Assembly (NCBI GenBank): GCA_017561285.1
Contig: JAFZDG010000352.1
Location: forward strand, 1 to 13,837
Direction: 5' to 3'
DNA from: Bacteroidaceae bacterium
GTDB taxonomy: Bacteria; Bacteroidota; Bacteroidia; Bacteroidales; Barnesiellaceae_A
DNA length: 13,837 nucleotides
Program-made: the position numbers and the translations under genes
Part shown: piece by piece, positions 1 through 7,220 of the stretch
How positions within the stretch are numbered: the stretch's first letter is position 1
Layout: each line of letters opens with the position of its first letter
Notes under the pieces: model-generated
The model's database searches: none
The model's input: the letters and a program-made list of their open reading frames with translations, nothing else
Told to the model about the DNA's origin: nothing

Positions 1-1
1 C

Positions 2-424
2 AACGTTATTGCACCTTTGTTGGACGGAGCTATAAAGACGCTGTTGCAATATGGTGTAGCTGCCGAGAATATTTATGTGAGTCGCGTACCCGGTACAGTG
101 GAACTTACCTATGGTGCCAAGTGTATGATGGAAAGACTCTCGCCCGATGCTGTTATTGTGCTGGGTTGTGTTGTGCGCGGTGATACCCCTCACTTCGATT
201 ATGTGTGTGATAGTGTTACACAAGGTGTCACAGAGCTCAATTTGATTCGTGCCGAAAGAATACCTGTAATTTTCGGTGTTATCACAACCAATACAATGGA
301 GCAAGCCCTCGACCGAGCCGGTGGCAAAGTGGGTAACAAAGGTAGCGAATGCGCAGCAACCGCATTGAAGATGACTGCGCTGAAGGCTATGACTCTCGAT
401 GGTAAAGAAAAAAGTTTATTGTAA
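2..424 (+). CDS. ribH: 6,7-dimethyl-8-ribityllumazine synthase, 5' truncated by window edge
   Basis: Lumazine synthase condenses 5-amino-6-ribitylamino-uracil with 3,4-dihydroxy-2-butanone 4-phosphate, the penultimate step of riboflavin synthesis, in the cytosol. The reading frame is open from base 2, so the gene begins outside the window. About 20-25 N-terminal residues are missing compared with the roughly 155-residue family, and 140 residues are visible. Recognisable blocks are VPGTVELTYGAK (substrate-binding region), the VVRGDTPHFDYV segment with the catalytic-site histidine (visible residue 64), FGVITTNTMEQA, and the C-terminal RAGGKVGNKGSEC block that matches RAGxKxGNKGxE of the family. 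A TTG at 17 could be read as a start, but the residues before it (NVIAP) align with the family, so it is internal. No clear intrinsic terminator follows; a long inverted repeat lies just downstream. Confidence 0.95.
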   Translation, partial: NVIAPLLDGAIKTLLQYGVAAENIYVSRVPGTVELTYGAKCMMERLSPDAVIVLGCVVRGDTPHFDYVCDSVTQGVTELNLIRAERIPVIFGVITTNTMEQALDRAGGKVGNKGSECAATALKMTALKAMTLDGKEKSLL

Positions 425-438
425 GGTGCTGATAAATA

Positions 439-500
439 GTTTAATAGCGCCTGTTTTGTGATATAATGAAAAAATATTATGAAAAAAAGTGCTATTAAAC
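439..500. repeat. 12-bp inverted repeat between ribH and the tRNA promoter
   Basis: The arm at 439-450 (gtttaatagcgc) pairs with 489-500 (gtgctattaaac) over 12 positions, one of them a G.T wobble. The intervening AT-rich segment is 38 nt and can form a small inner ATAAT/ATTAT hairpin. No T-tract follows the right arm, so it is a poor intrinsic terminator. The right arm ends exactly where the -33 TTG of the tRNA promoter begins, which would also suit a protein-binding site. Its function is not known. Confidence 0.55.
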
Positions 501-532
501 TTGCATAATTGCGATAATTCTTCTTATCTTTG
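501..532 (+). promoter_or_regulatory. sigma-ABfr-type promoter for tRNA-Tyr
   Basis: A -33 TTG at 501-503 is followed, after a 21-nt spacer, by TATCTTTG at 525-532, a perfect match to the Bacteroidetes -7 consensus TAnnTTTG. The predicted start of transcription is around 538-541, a few bases before the mature tRNA at 546. Confidence 0.8.
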
Positions 533-545
533 CACTCGCAAAAGG

Positions 546-628
546 GGGCGAATACCAGAGTGGCCAAATGGGGCAGACTGTAAATCTGCTGGTTTTTACC
601 TTCGGTGGTTCGAATCCATCTTCGCCCA
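546..628 (+). tRNA. tRNA-Tyr (anticodon GTA)
   Basis: The full cloverleaf can be drawn. The acceptor arm GGGCGAA (546-552) pairs with TTCGCCC (621-627), with discriminator A at 628. The D-arm is CCA/TGG (555-557/569-571). The anticodon stem GCAGA/TCTGC (573-577/585-589) has loop CTGTAAA, placing anticodon GTA at 580-582. A long class II variable arm holds the stem GGT/ACC (591-600). The T-arm GGTGG/CCATC has loop TTCGAAT (604-620). The long variable arm is normal for bacterial tRNA-Tyr. CCA is not encoded, because CAA follows the discriminator. It has its own promoter and terminator. Confidence 0.97.
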
Positions 629-635
629 CAAAGAG

Positions 636-661
636 AGCTGTCTTTAACGACAGCTTTTTTT
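636..661 (+). terminator. Intrinsic terminator after tRNA-Tyr
   Basis: A 7-bp stem AGCTGTC/GACAGCT (636-642/649-655) with a 6-nt loop is followed by a T-run at 656-661, only 7 nt after the tRNA. It separates the tRNA from the nitroreductase that starts at 704. Confidence 0.85.
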
Positions 662-703
662 GTATCCACCCATTATCATTACTTCAATATAATACATACA
701 GAT

Positions 704-1450
704 ATGAATACATTGGAATTACTGCGCAACCGCCGCACCATCAGACGATACAGTGATGCACCGGTGAGTGATGAGTTGCTCAATGAATTGCTTGAAGTTG
801 CCTTTCGTGCGCCCACGACAGGTGGTATGCAACTATATAGTGTGGTTGTTACGCGAAGCGATGAGATGAAGAGCCGTTTGGCTCCTACGCACTTCAATCA
901 GCCCACTGTCAAAGCGGCTCCCGTTGTGCTTACGTTTTGTGCCGATTTCAATCGTTTTGTAAAGTGGTGTGAAGCCAGCCATGCGCAGCCCGGATACGAC
1001 AACTATGCATCTTTTACGACAGCAATGATTGATACCCTATTGGTTGCGCAGCAGTTCAATACAGCTGCCGAGGCTCGAGGTTTGGGCTGTTGTTATTTGG
1101 GTACTACTACCTATAATGCACCTCAAATAGCCGAAATTCTCCATCTCCCTCGCTTGGTAGTGCCTGTGACCACGCTTACTGTTGGTTTTCCCGATGGTAT
1201 GCCCGAGCAGGTAGAACGTCTGCCCATTGAGGCCTGCATACATCGTGAACAGTATCAAGATTACTCAAGCGAACGCATACAATCGCTCTATGCTGCCAAA
1301 GAGGCGTTGCCTGTCAATCGCCGATTTGTTGAGGAGAATGGCAAAGAGACTTTGGCGCAAGTATTTACCGATGTGCGCTACACACGTAAGGATAATGAAC
1401 ACTTCTCGCGCATCTGGGCCGATTTTATTGCCTCTCAAGGCTTTAAATAA
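704..1450 (+). CDS. NfsA/FRP-type NAD(P)H-dependent flavin nitroreductase
   Basis: A predicted cytosolic FMN enzyme of the nitroreductase superfamily that would reduce nitro compounds, quinones or flavins with NAD(P)H. The protein is 248 residues, close to NfsA (about 240). The N-terminal LLRNRRTIRRYSDAPVSDE block (residues 6-24) is the FMN phosphate-binding signature. FCADFNRFVKW (78-88) and GLGCCYLGTT (126-135) match NfsA-like FCADFNR and GLGGVYIG. The C-terminal part from about residue 185 contains YAAK and a final FSRIWADFIASQGF helix, as in the NfsA group. I chose ATG 704. The same frame stays open upstream to 605, but that would place codons inside the tRNA gene and its terminator. No TAnnTTTG promoter is visible in the 42-nt gap after that terminator, so its expression may depend on readthrough or a weak promoter. 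The physiological substrate cannot be inferred. Confidence 0.88.
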   Translation: MNTLELLRNRRTIRRYSDAPVSDELLNELLEVAFRAPTTGGMQLYSVVVTRSDEMKSRLAPTHFNQPTVKAAPVVLTFCADFNRFVKWCEASHAQPGYDNYASFTTAMIDTLLVAQQFNTAAEARGLGCCYLGTTTYNAPQIAEILHLPRLVVPVTTLTVGFPDGMPEQVERLPIEACIHREQYQDYSSERIQSLYAAKEALPVNRRFVEENGKETLAQVFTDVRYTRKDNEHFSRIWADFIASQGFK

Positions 1451-1473
1451 TCGATAGGTAATTCCCTTCACTA

Positions 1474-1507
1474 TATAAAAAATGCCCCAACAGGGGCATT
1501 TTTTATA
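1474..1507. terminator. Bidirectional intrinsic terminator between convergent genes
   Basis: Perfect 15-bp stem: an arm ending AAAAAATGCCCC (1474-1488), loop AACA (1489-1492), then GGGGCATTTTTT and onward to 1507. The A-run on one side and T-run on the other let it stop both the + strand nitroreductase and the - strand mrp transcript, whose stop codon lies 18 bp away. Confidence 0.9.
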
Positions 1508-1524
1508 GTATATATCGGTGCAAA

Positions 1525-2631
1525 TTAATGGTTCAGTTCTACTTTCTGAGTAGCAGGTTGTGTGTTGTTGCGGCGTTCTACGGCGTTGATGACTTCGGTA
1601 GCCAACAGGCGGAATGCCAAGCCCGAAGCAGTGTCGTCAAGGGCTACAGGATGACCTGCATCGCCACCATCGCAAATACTTTGTACCAAAGGTATTTGGC
1701 CCAACAGTGTTACGCCCAACTCCTCGGCAAGACGTTTACCGCCTTCGCGACCGAAGATGTAGTAGCGGTTGTTGGGAAGTTCGGCGGGTGTAAACCAGCT
1801 CATATTCTCTACCAATCCCAGGATGGGTACGTTTACCTTGTCGCCCATAAACATACTGATACCTTTGCGAGCATCGGCAAGGGCTACTTCTTGCGGAGTT
1901 GTTACTACAATCGCACCGGTGATGCCCAATGTTTGCACCAGGGTGAGGTGTATATCGCTTGTACCGGGAGGTAGGTCGAGTACAAAGTAGTCGAGCTCAT
2001 CCCATGCTGCATCGGTAATGAGTTGCTTGAGGGCATTGCTGGCCATACCGCCACGCCACAATACAGCATCCTCTTTGTTGACAAAGAAACCTATGGACAG
2101 TACCTTGACACCATATTTTTCAATGGGGATGATGTAGCTGTGTCCGTCACGTTGTTCGGCATATACTTTCTCGTCTTCTATATTGAACATTTTGGGAGCC
2201 GAAGGACCAAAAATATCGGCATCCAACAAGCCAACCTTATAGCCCGACATAGCCAGCGCTACGGCCAAGTTGGATGCTACAGTCGATTTGCCTACGCCAC
2301 CTTTGCCCGATGATACGGCAATGATATTCTTGACGTTGGGTAACGGATTTTCGCGTGTGGGACGTGCTGCAACGCGGAATTTTACGCCTATGTTGCCTTG
2401 TATCTCTACATCGGGGGCAACGAAGGTGAGGATAGCGGCTTCGGCGGCTTTTACTACAGAGCGAATAAAAGGATCGTTCTCTTTCTCAAAGATAAGTGTA
2501 AAACTTACCTTGCGGCCGTCGATGCGGATATCATCCTCTATCATATCGTTCTCGACAAGGCTTTTGCCGTTGCCGGGATAACGCACTTGCGACAGTGCAT
2601 CGGTAATGAGTTTGGGGTATAGTGAATCCAT
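1525..2631 (-). CDS. mrp: Mrp/NBP35-family P-loop ATPase (iron-sulfur carrier-like), lacking CxxC
   Basis: A 368-residue cytosolic protein of the Mrp/ApbC/NBP35 family, whose members bind and transfer Fe-S clusters. An N-terminal MIP18/DUF59-like domain (residues 1-85) is followed by the ATPase: deviant P-loop GKGGVGKST (109-117), LDADIFGPS (136-144), WRGGM (192-196), Walker B-like DLPPGTSD (219-226) and VENM (274-277). In most family members a CxxC cluster-binding motif follows VENM. Here the stretch is SWFTPAELPNNRYYIFG with no cysteine, and the only cysteine I see in the whole protein is residue 320. As I recall, Bacteroidetes relatives have the same WFTPAELP-type stretch, so this is probably a lineage feature rather than decay. 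The ATG at 2631 lies about 20 nt below a good promoter, so the gene is probably transcribed alone. Assignment to the family is secure; the Fe-S role is inferred. Confidence 0.93.
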   Translation of the reverse strand: MDSLYPKLITDALSQVRYPGNGKSLVENDMIEDDIRIDGRKVSFTLIFEKENDPFIRSVVKAAEAAILTFVAPDVEIQGNIGVKFRVAARPTRENPLPNVKNIIAVSSGKGGVGKSTVASNLAVALAMSGYKVGLLDADIFGPSAPKMFNIEDEKVYAEQRDGHSYIIPIEKYGVKVLSIGFFVNKEDAVLWRGGMASNALKQLITDAAWDELDYFVLDLPPGTSDIHLTLVQTLGITGAIVVTTPQEVALADARKGISMFMGDKVNVPILGLVENMSWFTPAELPNNRYYIFGREGGKRLAEELGVTLLGQIPLVQSICDGGDAGHPVALDDTASGLAFRLLATEVINAVERRNNTQPATQKVELNH

Positions 2632-2656
2632 ATTTTATGAACTTATTGTTTGTATG

Positions 2657-2687
2657 CAAAGATAGCTATAAGCATGGGGAGAACAAA
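2657..2687 (-). promoter_or_regulatory. sigma-ABfr-type promoter for mrp
   Basis: Read on the - strand, TTTG at 2687-2684 is followed by a 19-nt spacer and TATCTTTG at 2664-2657. Both elements match the Bacteroidetes consensus exactly. The predicted 5' leader is about 20 nt. Confidence 0.8.
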
Positions 2688-2740
2688 ATAAGTAAACTTA
2701 TTTTTTCTGAATATAGCTATCTTGTATATTGTGTGTATTG

Positions 2741-2777
2741 TAAAAAAACGATATGCACCCATCGGATGCATATCGTT
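2741..2777 (-). terminator. Intrinsic terminator of the lysS-gpsA-pgi operon
   Basis: An 11-bp perfect stem, AACGATATGCA/TGCATATCGTT (2747-2757 with 2767-2777) with a 9-nt loop, is followed on the - strand by seven U. It lies 24 bp after the pgi stop. Confidence 0.9.
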
Positions 2778-2800
2778 ATAACTATCGTTCTTATTTTCTA

Positions 2801-4147
2801 TTACAATCTCTCGCGGATGGCTTTGCTCTCCTCTTCATAGCCGGGCTTGTCGAGCAAGGCAAACATATTGCGCTTGTAGTCTTCTACACCGGGTTGGTTG
2901 AAGGGGTTCACTCCCAAGATATATCCACTTATACCGCAGGCTTTCTCAAAGAAGTATATGAGTTGGCCCAAGTAACGCTCGGTGAGGGCAGGTATCTCAA
3001 TCTTGATGTTGGGTACACCACCATCAACGTGAGCTATTTGAGTACCCAATTCGGCCATTTGGTTTACTTCGTCAACACGCTTTCCTGCCAAGAAGTTAAG
3101 ACCGTCAAGGTTGTCTTTATCGGCGGGAATAACCACTTTGTGGTGCATTGAACCTACTGAGAGAACAGTCTCGAAAATAGTACGCTCACCATCTTGAATC
3201 CATTGTCCCATTGAGTGGAGGTCGGTTGTGAAGTCAACCGAGGCGGGGAAAATACCGAGGTGGTCTTTTCCTTCGCTTTCGCCATAGAGTTGTTTCCACC
3301 ACTCGGCAAGGAAGTGCAATTTGGGGTTGAAGTTGGCAAGTATTTCTATCTTCTTGCCCGATTGATACAAGGCATTGCGGGTTGCGGCATAGATGGCTGC
3401 GGGGTTCTCGGCAAAAGGAACGTTTTCGTCACAAGCCTTTTGCATCTCTACTGCACCGGCTACAAGAGCACGAATGTCAAATCCGGCGATGGCTATGGGT
3501 AGCAAACCTACCGGCGAGAGTACCGAGAAACGACCACCTACGTTATCTTCGATAACAAAGGTCTTGTAACCTTCGGTGTCGGCCAATTTGCGCAATGCGC
3601 CACGAGCAGCATCGGTAACCGCTACGATGCGTTGTCTGGCCTCTTCTTTGCCAACTTGTTTTTCGAGTTGTTCCTTGAGCAAGCGGAAGGCGATAGCCGG
3701 CTCGGTGGTTGTACCCGACTTAGAGATAACTACGATACCAAATTGGCGTGTGGCAAGCAGTTCTTGCAACTCATAAAGGTAGTCTTCGCCAATGTTTTGG
3801 CCGGCAAAGAGTACGATGGGTGCGTTGTGTGTGCTACGGAGTTGCTCGAAACTGTTAGAGAGAGCCTCAATAACAGCTTTAGCGCCGAGGTAACTGCCAC
3901 CAATACCTATCACTACTACAATCTCGCATTTCGATTGCAATTGGCGTGCTGCATTTTCTACATCTTGCAAATGCTCTTCGGTTATTTCGGCAGGCAAGTT
4001 GAGCCATCCGAGAAAATCGTTGCCAAGACCTGTGCCTTTGTGCAATTGTTCTATTCCGCTGAGTGCTTTACCTTCGAGGGCCATAACATCTTCGCGGCTT
4101 ACGGCTCCGAGAGCCTTGTCTATAATCAGATTAATCTTTTTTTCCAT
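2801..4147 (-). CDS. pgi: Glucose-6-phosphate isomerase
   Basis: Interconverts glucose 6-phosphate and fructose 6-phosphate in glycolysis/gluconeogenesis; cytosolic. The protein is 448 residues, the usual length of the short bacterial PGI form rather than the roughly 550-residue E. coli form. Visible signatures are VVVIGIGGSYLGAKAV (77-92), the phosphate-binding SKSGTTTEP (142-150), GGRFSVLSPVGLLP (204-217) and the active-site YGESEGKDHLGIFPA region with Glu290. The catalytic His311 is in DLHSMGQ and Lys425 is in QPGVEDYK. All expected catalytic residues are present. It is the last gene of lysS-gpsA-pgi, 39 nt after gpsA, with a terminator directly downstream. The start ATG at 4147 begins MEKKINLIID, as expected for the family. 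Confidence 0.97.
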   Translation of the reverse strand: MEKKINLIIDKALGAVSREDVMALEGKALSGIEQLHKGTGLGNDFLGWLNLPAEITEEHLQDVENAARQLQSKCEIVVVIGIGGSYLGAKAVIEALSNSFEQLRSTHNAPIVLFAGQNIGEDYLYELQELLATRQFGIVVISKSGTTTEPAIAFRLLKEQLEKQVGKEEARQRIVAVTDAARGALRKLADTEGYKTFVIEDNVGGRFSVLSPVGLLPIAIAGFDIRALVAGAVEMQKACDENVPFAENPAAIYAATRNALYQSGKKIEILANFNPKLHFLAEWWKQLYGESEGKDHLGIFPASVDFTTDLHSMGQWIQDGERTIFETVLSVGSMHHKVVIPADKDNLDGLNFLAGKRVDEVNQMAELGTQIAHVDGGVPNIKIEIPALTERYLGQLIYFFEKACGISGYILGVNPFNQPGVEDYKRNMFALLDKPGYEEESKAIRERL

Positions 4148-4186
4148 TTTTACTCTATTGAAGAATATTCCTTTTTTGTTTTAATT

Positions 4187-5185
4187 TTATAAGAAGGTGT
4201 CGGCCATACGAGCGATGGCTTTTTTTACCGATGTGCGTTTGTATAGAATCTCATACATACAATCGAGAATGGGCATAGGAACTTCGTAGCGAGTGTTTAC
4301 CTCGTGCATACATTTGGTACCATAGTAACCCTCGGCAATCATATCCATCTCTACTTGGGCCGCCTTTACCGAGTAACCACGACCAATCATTGTGCCGAAG
4401 TTGTGGTTGCGGCTGAAACGTGAGTAGGCTGTAACAAGCAAATCGCCCAAATATACCGAGTCGCTCATATCGCGCACAATCTCGGGAGAGGCTGCTTGCA
4501 AGAAGTGAGACATCTCTTTGAGAGCATTTGATACAAGCATTGCTTGGAAGTTATCGCCGCAACGGAATCCTTGACATACACCCGATGCAATGGCATATAC
4601 GTTCTTGAGTACTGCACAGTATTCAATACCATCCACATCCGAAGATACGATGGTGCGCAATTTGTCGCAAGAGAGAGCCTTGGCAAAACTGCGTGCACGC
4701 TCAATGTCTTGACAACCTACGGTGAGGTACGACAGACGTTCCAAAGCCACCTCTTCGGCGTGGCAGGGGCCACCTATTACGGCCATATTACGGCCATCAA
4801 CGCCGTAGGCTTGCTTGAAGTAGTCGGTAACAATGAGGTTCTCGTCGGGAACGATACCTTTGATTGCTGTTACAATAAATTTGTTGCTAATGTCGGCGGT
4901 AAGTTTCTCAAGGTGCGATTTGAGATAGGGCGAAGGAGTAGCCAAAACGATTGTATCGGCTTCGTTTGCAACATAGTTAATGTCTGAGCTGAATTCGATA
5001 CGGCTTGGGTCGAATGCTACGTCTGAGAGGTATGCCGGATTATGACCATCTCTGATGAAATCGGCTATACGGTCATCACGACGCATATACCACAATATTT
5101 TTTGCTCGTTGTTGAGTACCAATTTGGCCAAGGCAGTAGCCCAGCTACCACCTCCCATAATGGCTATTTTACCGGTTGATTGCAT
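4187..5185 (-). CDS. gpsA: NAD(P)-dependent glycerol-3-phosphate dehydrogenase
   Basis: Reduces dihydroxyacetone phosphate to sn-glycerol 3-phosphate, the backbone precursor for phospholipids; cytosolic. From ATG 5185 the protein is 332 residues, normal for GpsA. The N-terminal Rossmann motif reads MGGGSWATALAK (10-21), a variant of GxGxxG in which the last glycine is alanine. Other marks are the AIKG segment with Lys109, IGGPCHAEEV (137-146), LKNVYAIASG with the catalytic-site Lys194, YLGDLLVTAYS (245-255) and SRNHNFG (258-264). The frame extends upstream to 5215, overlapping lysS, but the family starts just before the GKIAIMGGG strand. ATG 5185 leaves only 5 nt after the lysS stop, consistent with translational coupling in the lysS-gpsA-pgi operon. 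Confidence 0.96.
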   Translation of the reverse strand: MQSTGKIAIMGGGSWATALAKLVLNNEQKILWYMRRDDRIADFIRDGHNPAYLSDVAFDPSRIEFSSDINYVANEADTIVLATPSPYLKSHLEKLTADISNKFIVTAIKGIVPDENLIVTDYFKQAYGVDGRNMAVIGGPCHAEEVALERLSYLTVGCQDIERARSFAKALSCDKLRTIVSSDVDGIEYCAVLKNVYAIASGVCQGFRCGDNFQAMLVSNALKEMSHFLQAASPEIVRDMSDSVYLGDLLVTAYSRFSRNHNFGTMIGRGYSVKAAQVEMDMIAEGYYGTKCMHEVNTRYEVPMPILDCMYEILYKRTSVKKAIARMADTFL

Positions 5186-5190
5186 AGTCG

Positions 5191-6921
5191 TTATTTTTGT
5201 AAGTGAGCTATCCACTCTGTAACGTTATCGACAGAGGGATTCGTCAAATTGAGTTTGTATTTTTTATTTACACCGCATATCTCTTGATGGAGTTTGGCGG
5301 GGTTTACCTCGGCCATGTCGGCTACTGTCAGATAGCCTGCCTTTTGTATGGGGGCTACCCATTCGGCCGGTACACCAATGGCGGTATATGCTGCTTCGTT
5401 ATCGCGTTTTTGAACTTTCTCAGGGCGCATTTGCGGGAAGAGCAACACCTCTTGTATGGTCGATTGGTTGGTCATAAATATAACCAAACGGTCTATACCG
5501 ATACCGATACCGGCAGTGGGGGGCATACCATATTCGAGTGCGCGCAAGAAGTCTTGGTCGATATACATTGCTTCGTCATCACCCTTTTCCGAGAGGCTCA
5601 ACTGATACATAAAACGCTCGCGTTGGTCAACGGGGTCGTTCAACTCAGAGTAGGCATTGGCCAGCTCTTTACCATTTACCATCAACTCGAAACGCTCGGT
5701 CAAGTCGGGGTTGTTGCGGTGACGCTTGGTAAGGGGCGACATCTCGATGGGATAGTCGGTGATAAAGGTGGGTTGTATGTAGTTGCCTTCGCATTTCTCA
5801 CCAAAGATTTCGTCAATGAGTTTGCCTTTGCCCATTGTTTCGTCGGTCTCGATGCCCAATTGACGGCACACGTCACGCAACTCATCTTCGCCCATACCGG
5901 TAATATCAACGCCGGTGTGTTCTTTGATGGCATCGATCATCGTTACGCGGCGGTAGGGTGCTTTGAAGCTTACTTGATTGTCGCCGATGGTCACTTCGGT
6001 TGTGCCGTTTACGGCGATACATATCTTTTCGAGCATCTCTTCTGTGAAGCTCATAAGCCAATTGTAGTCTTTGTACGACACGTACAACTCCATACAAGTA
6101 AATTCGGGGTTGTGTGTGCGGTCCATACCTTCGTTGCGGAAGTTGCGTGAGAACTCATAAACGCCCTCAAAACCACCTACGATGAGGCGTTTGAGATATA
6201 GCTCATTGGCAATGCGAAGATATAGCGGAATGTCGAGTGCATTGTGGTGTGTGATGAAAGGACGTGCTGCTGCACCACCGGGAATGGCTTGCAATACGGG
6301 GGTATCTACCTCTACATATCCGTGTGAGTTCATAAAATCGCGCATCGTGTTGAATACTGTTGCACGTTTCATAAAGATGTCTTTAACGCCTTCGTTTACA
6401 ACCAAGTCGACATAACGTTGACGGTAGCGCAATTCGGGATCGGTAAAAGCATCATATACTACACCATCTTTCATTTTTACAACGGGGAGCGGACGCAATG
6501 ACTTTGACAATACGGTGAGCTCTTGTGCATGAATGGTAATCTCACCCATTTGTGTGCGGAAAACAAAACCTTTGATTCCCACAAAGTCGCCCATATCCAA
6601 CAATTTCTTGAATACGGTGTTATATAGTTCTTTGTCTTCGCCGGGACAGAGATCATCGCGTGAGATGTACACTTGGATACGACCTTGAGAGTCTTTGAGT
6701 TCCATAAAAGAGGCCTTACCCATAATGCGGCGGCTCATAATACGACCGGCTACCGATACCTGACGAGGCTCGGCATCATCGCTGAAATTCTCTTTTATCT
6801 CTGTTGTATATGCGTTCACCGGATATTCGGCTGCAGGATAGGGTTCGATACCTATACGGCGCAACTCTTCCATGCTATTGCGGCGTATTATTTCTTGTTC
6901 GCTTAATTCTAAAATATTCAT
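5191..6921 (-). CDS. lysS: Lysyl-tRNA synthetase, class II, with C-terminal extension
   Basis: Charges tRNA-Lys with lysine. The protein is 576 residues from ATG 6921 (MNILELSEQE); a longer frame to 6957 would add 12 residues that run into the likely promoter. Residues 55-140 form the OB-fold anticodon-binding domain (VAGRIMSRRIMGKASFMEL). The class II core follows: motif 1 around 190-222 (VEVDTPVLQAIPGGAAARPF), motif 2 with EFSRNFRNEGMDRTHNPEFT (256-275) and motif 3 with GIGIGIDRLVIF (471-482). After the usual end of bacterial LysRS near LLFPQMRPE there are about 75 extra residues (AAYTAIGVPAEW...EWIAHLQK) that look like a small helical, HhH-like domain. Bacteroidetes LysRS proteins are typically about this length. 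It is the first gene of the operon with gpsA and pgi. Confidence 0.97.
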   Translation of the reverse strand: MNILELSEQEIIRRNSMEELRRIGIEPYPAAEYPVNAYTTEIKENFSDDAEPRQVSVAGRIMSRRIMGKASFMELKDSQGRIQVYISRDDLCPGEDKELYNTVFKKLLDMGDFVGIKGFVFRTQMGEITIHAQELTVLSKSLRPLPVVKMKDGVVYDAFTDPELRYRQRYVDLVVNEGVKDIFMKRATVFNTMRDFMNSHGYVEVDTPVLQAIPGGAAARPFITHHNALDIPLYLRIANELYLKRLIVGGFEGVYEFSRNFRNEGMDRTHNPEFTCMELYVSYKDYNWLMSFTEEMLEKICIAVNGTTEVTIGDNQVSFKAPYRRVTMIDAIKEHTGVDITGMGEDELRDVCRQLGIETDETMGKGKLIDEIFGEKCEGNYIQPTFITDYPIEMSPLTKRHRNNPDLTERFELMVNGKELANAYSELNDPVDQRERFMYQLSLSEKGDDEAMYIDQDFLRALEYGMPPTAGIGIGIDRLVIFMTNQSTIQEVLLFPQMRPEKVQKRDNEAAYTAIGVPAEWVAPIQKAGYLTVADMAEVNPAKLHQEICGVNKKYKLNLTNPSVDNVTEWIAHLQK

Positions 6922-6954
6922 ACTTCCTATAAAATATATATATACTATTGGGTG

Positions 6955-6970
6955 CAAATATACAAAAATA
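6955..6970 (-). promoter_or_regulatory. Candidate -7 elements for lysS
   Basis: On the - strand two TAnnTTTG matches stand side by side: TATATTTG at 6962-6955 and TATTTTTG at 6970-6963, 34-49 bp upstream of the lysS ATG. I see no TTG/TTTG at the expected distance further upstream, so the -33 element is weak or absent. Confidence 0.45.
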
Positions 6971-7131
6971 ATCTGCTTTTACCTATACTTTGTAGCTCTA
7001 TTTCATAGTTTGCTTTGTGCAAATCTCTCTGTTAGGTATATTTGAGTAGAATTGGTTGTTGAAGGCTGTTGCTCTAAATGCATAGTTGCAAACGATTGCA
7101 TTCTCTGATAAAAAAAAATTACTCTATCTTA

Positions 7132-7162
7132 TTGCGCAGCTGACAAGATGGCTGTACCTTTG
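7132..7162 (+). promoter_or_regulatory. sigma-ABfr-type promoter driving an orphan non-coding transcript
   Basis: TTG at 7132-7134, a 20-nt spacer, then TACCTTTG at 7155-7162 (a perfect TAnnTTTG). Transcription should start near 7167-7170. No + strand coding frame follows, so it appears to serve the RNA described at 7167-7500. Confidence 0.75.
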
Positions 7163-7220
7163 CAGCGTGAATGATAAGAAAGTCTATTCACACTCTGCAT
7201 TTGGAATGTAGACCCCATAC

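Noticed and set aside
199..669. 156-codon - strand frame across ribH, the tRNA and its promoter
   Set aside because: It overlaps a proven tRNA and ribH and has no recognisable protein features.
605..703. Upstream extension of the nitroreductase frame
   Set aside because: It would begin inside tRNA-Tyr and run through the tRNA terminator. The family N-terminus fits the ATG at 704.
5203..6150. Long + strand open frame (315 codons) opposite lysS
   Set aside because: It lies wholly antisense to the well-supported lysS gene and its translation has no recognisable motif. It is open because of the codon usage of the real gene.
7079..7100. Small palindrome TGCAA-ACGA-TTGCA upstream of the RNA promoter
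   Set aside because: Only a 5-bp stem in AT-rich sequence; too short to call an operator without comparative data.
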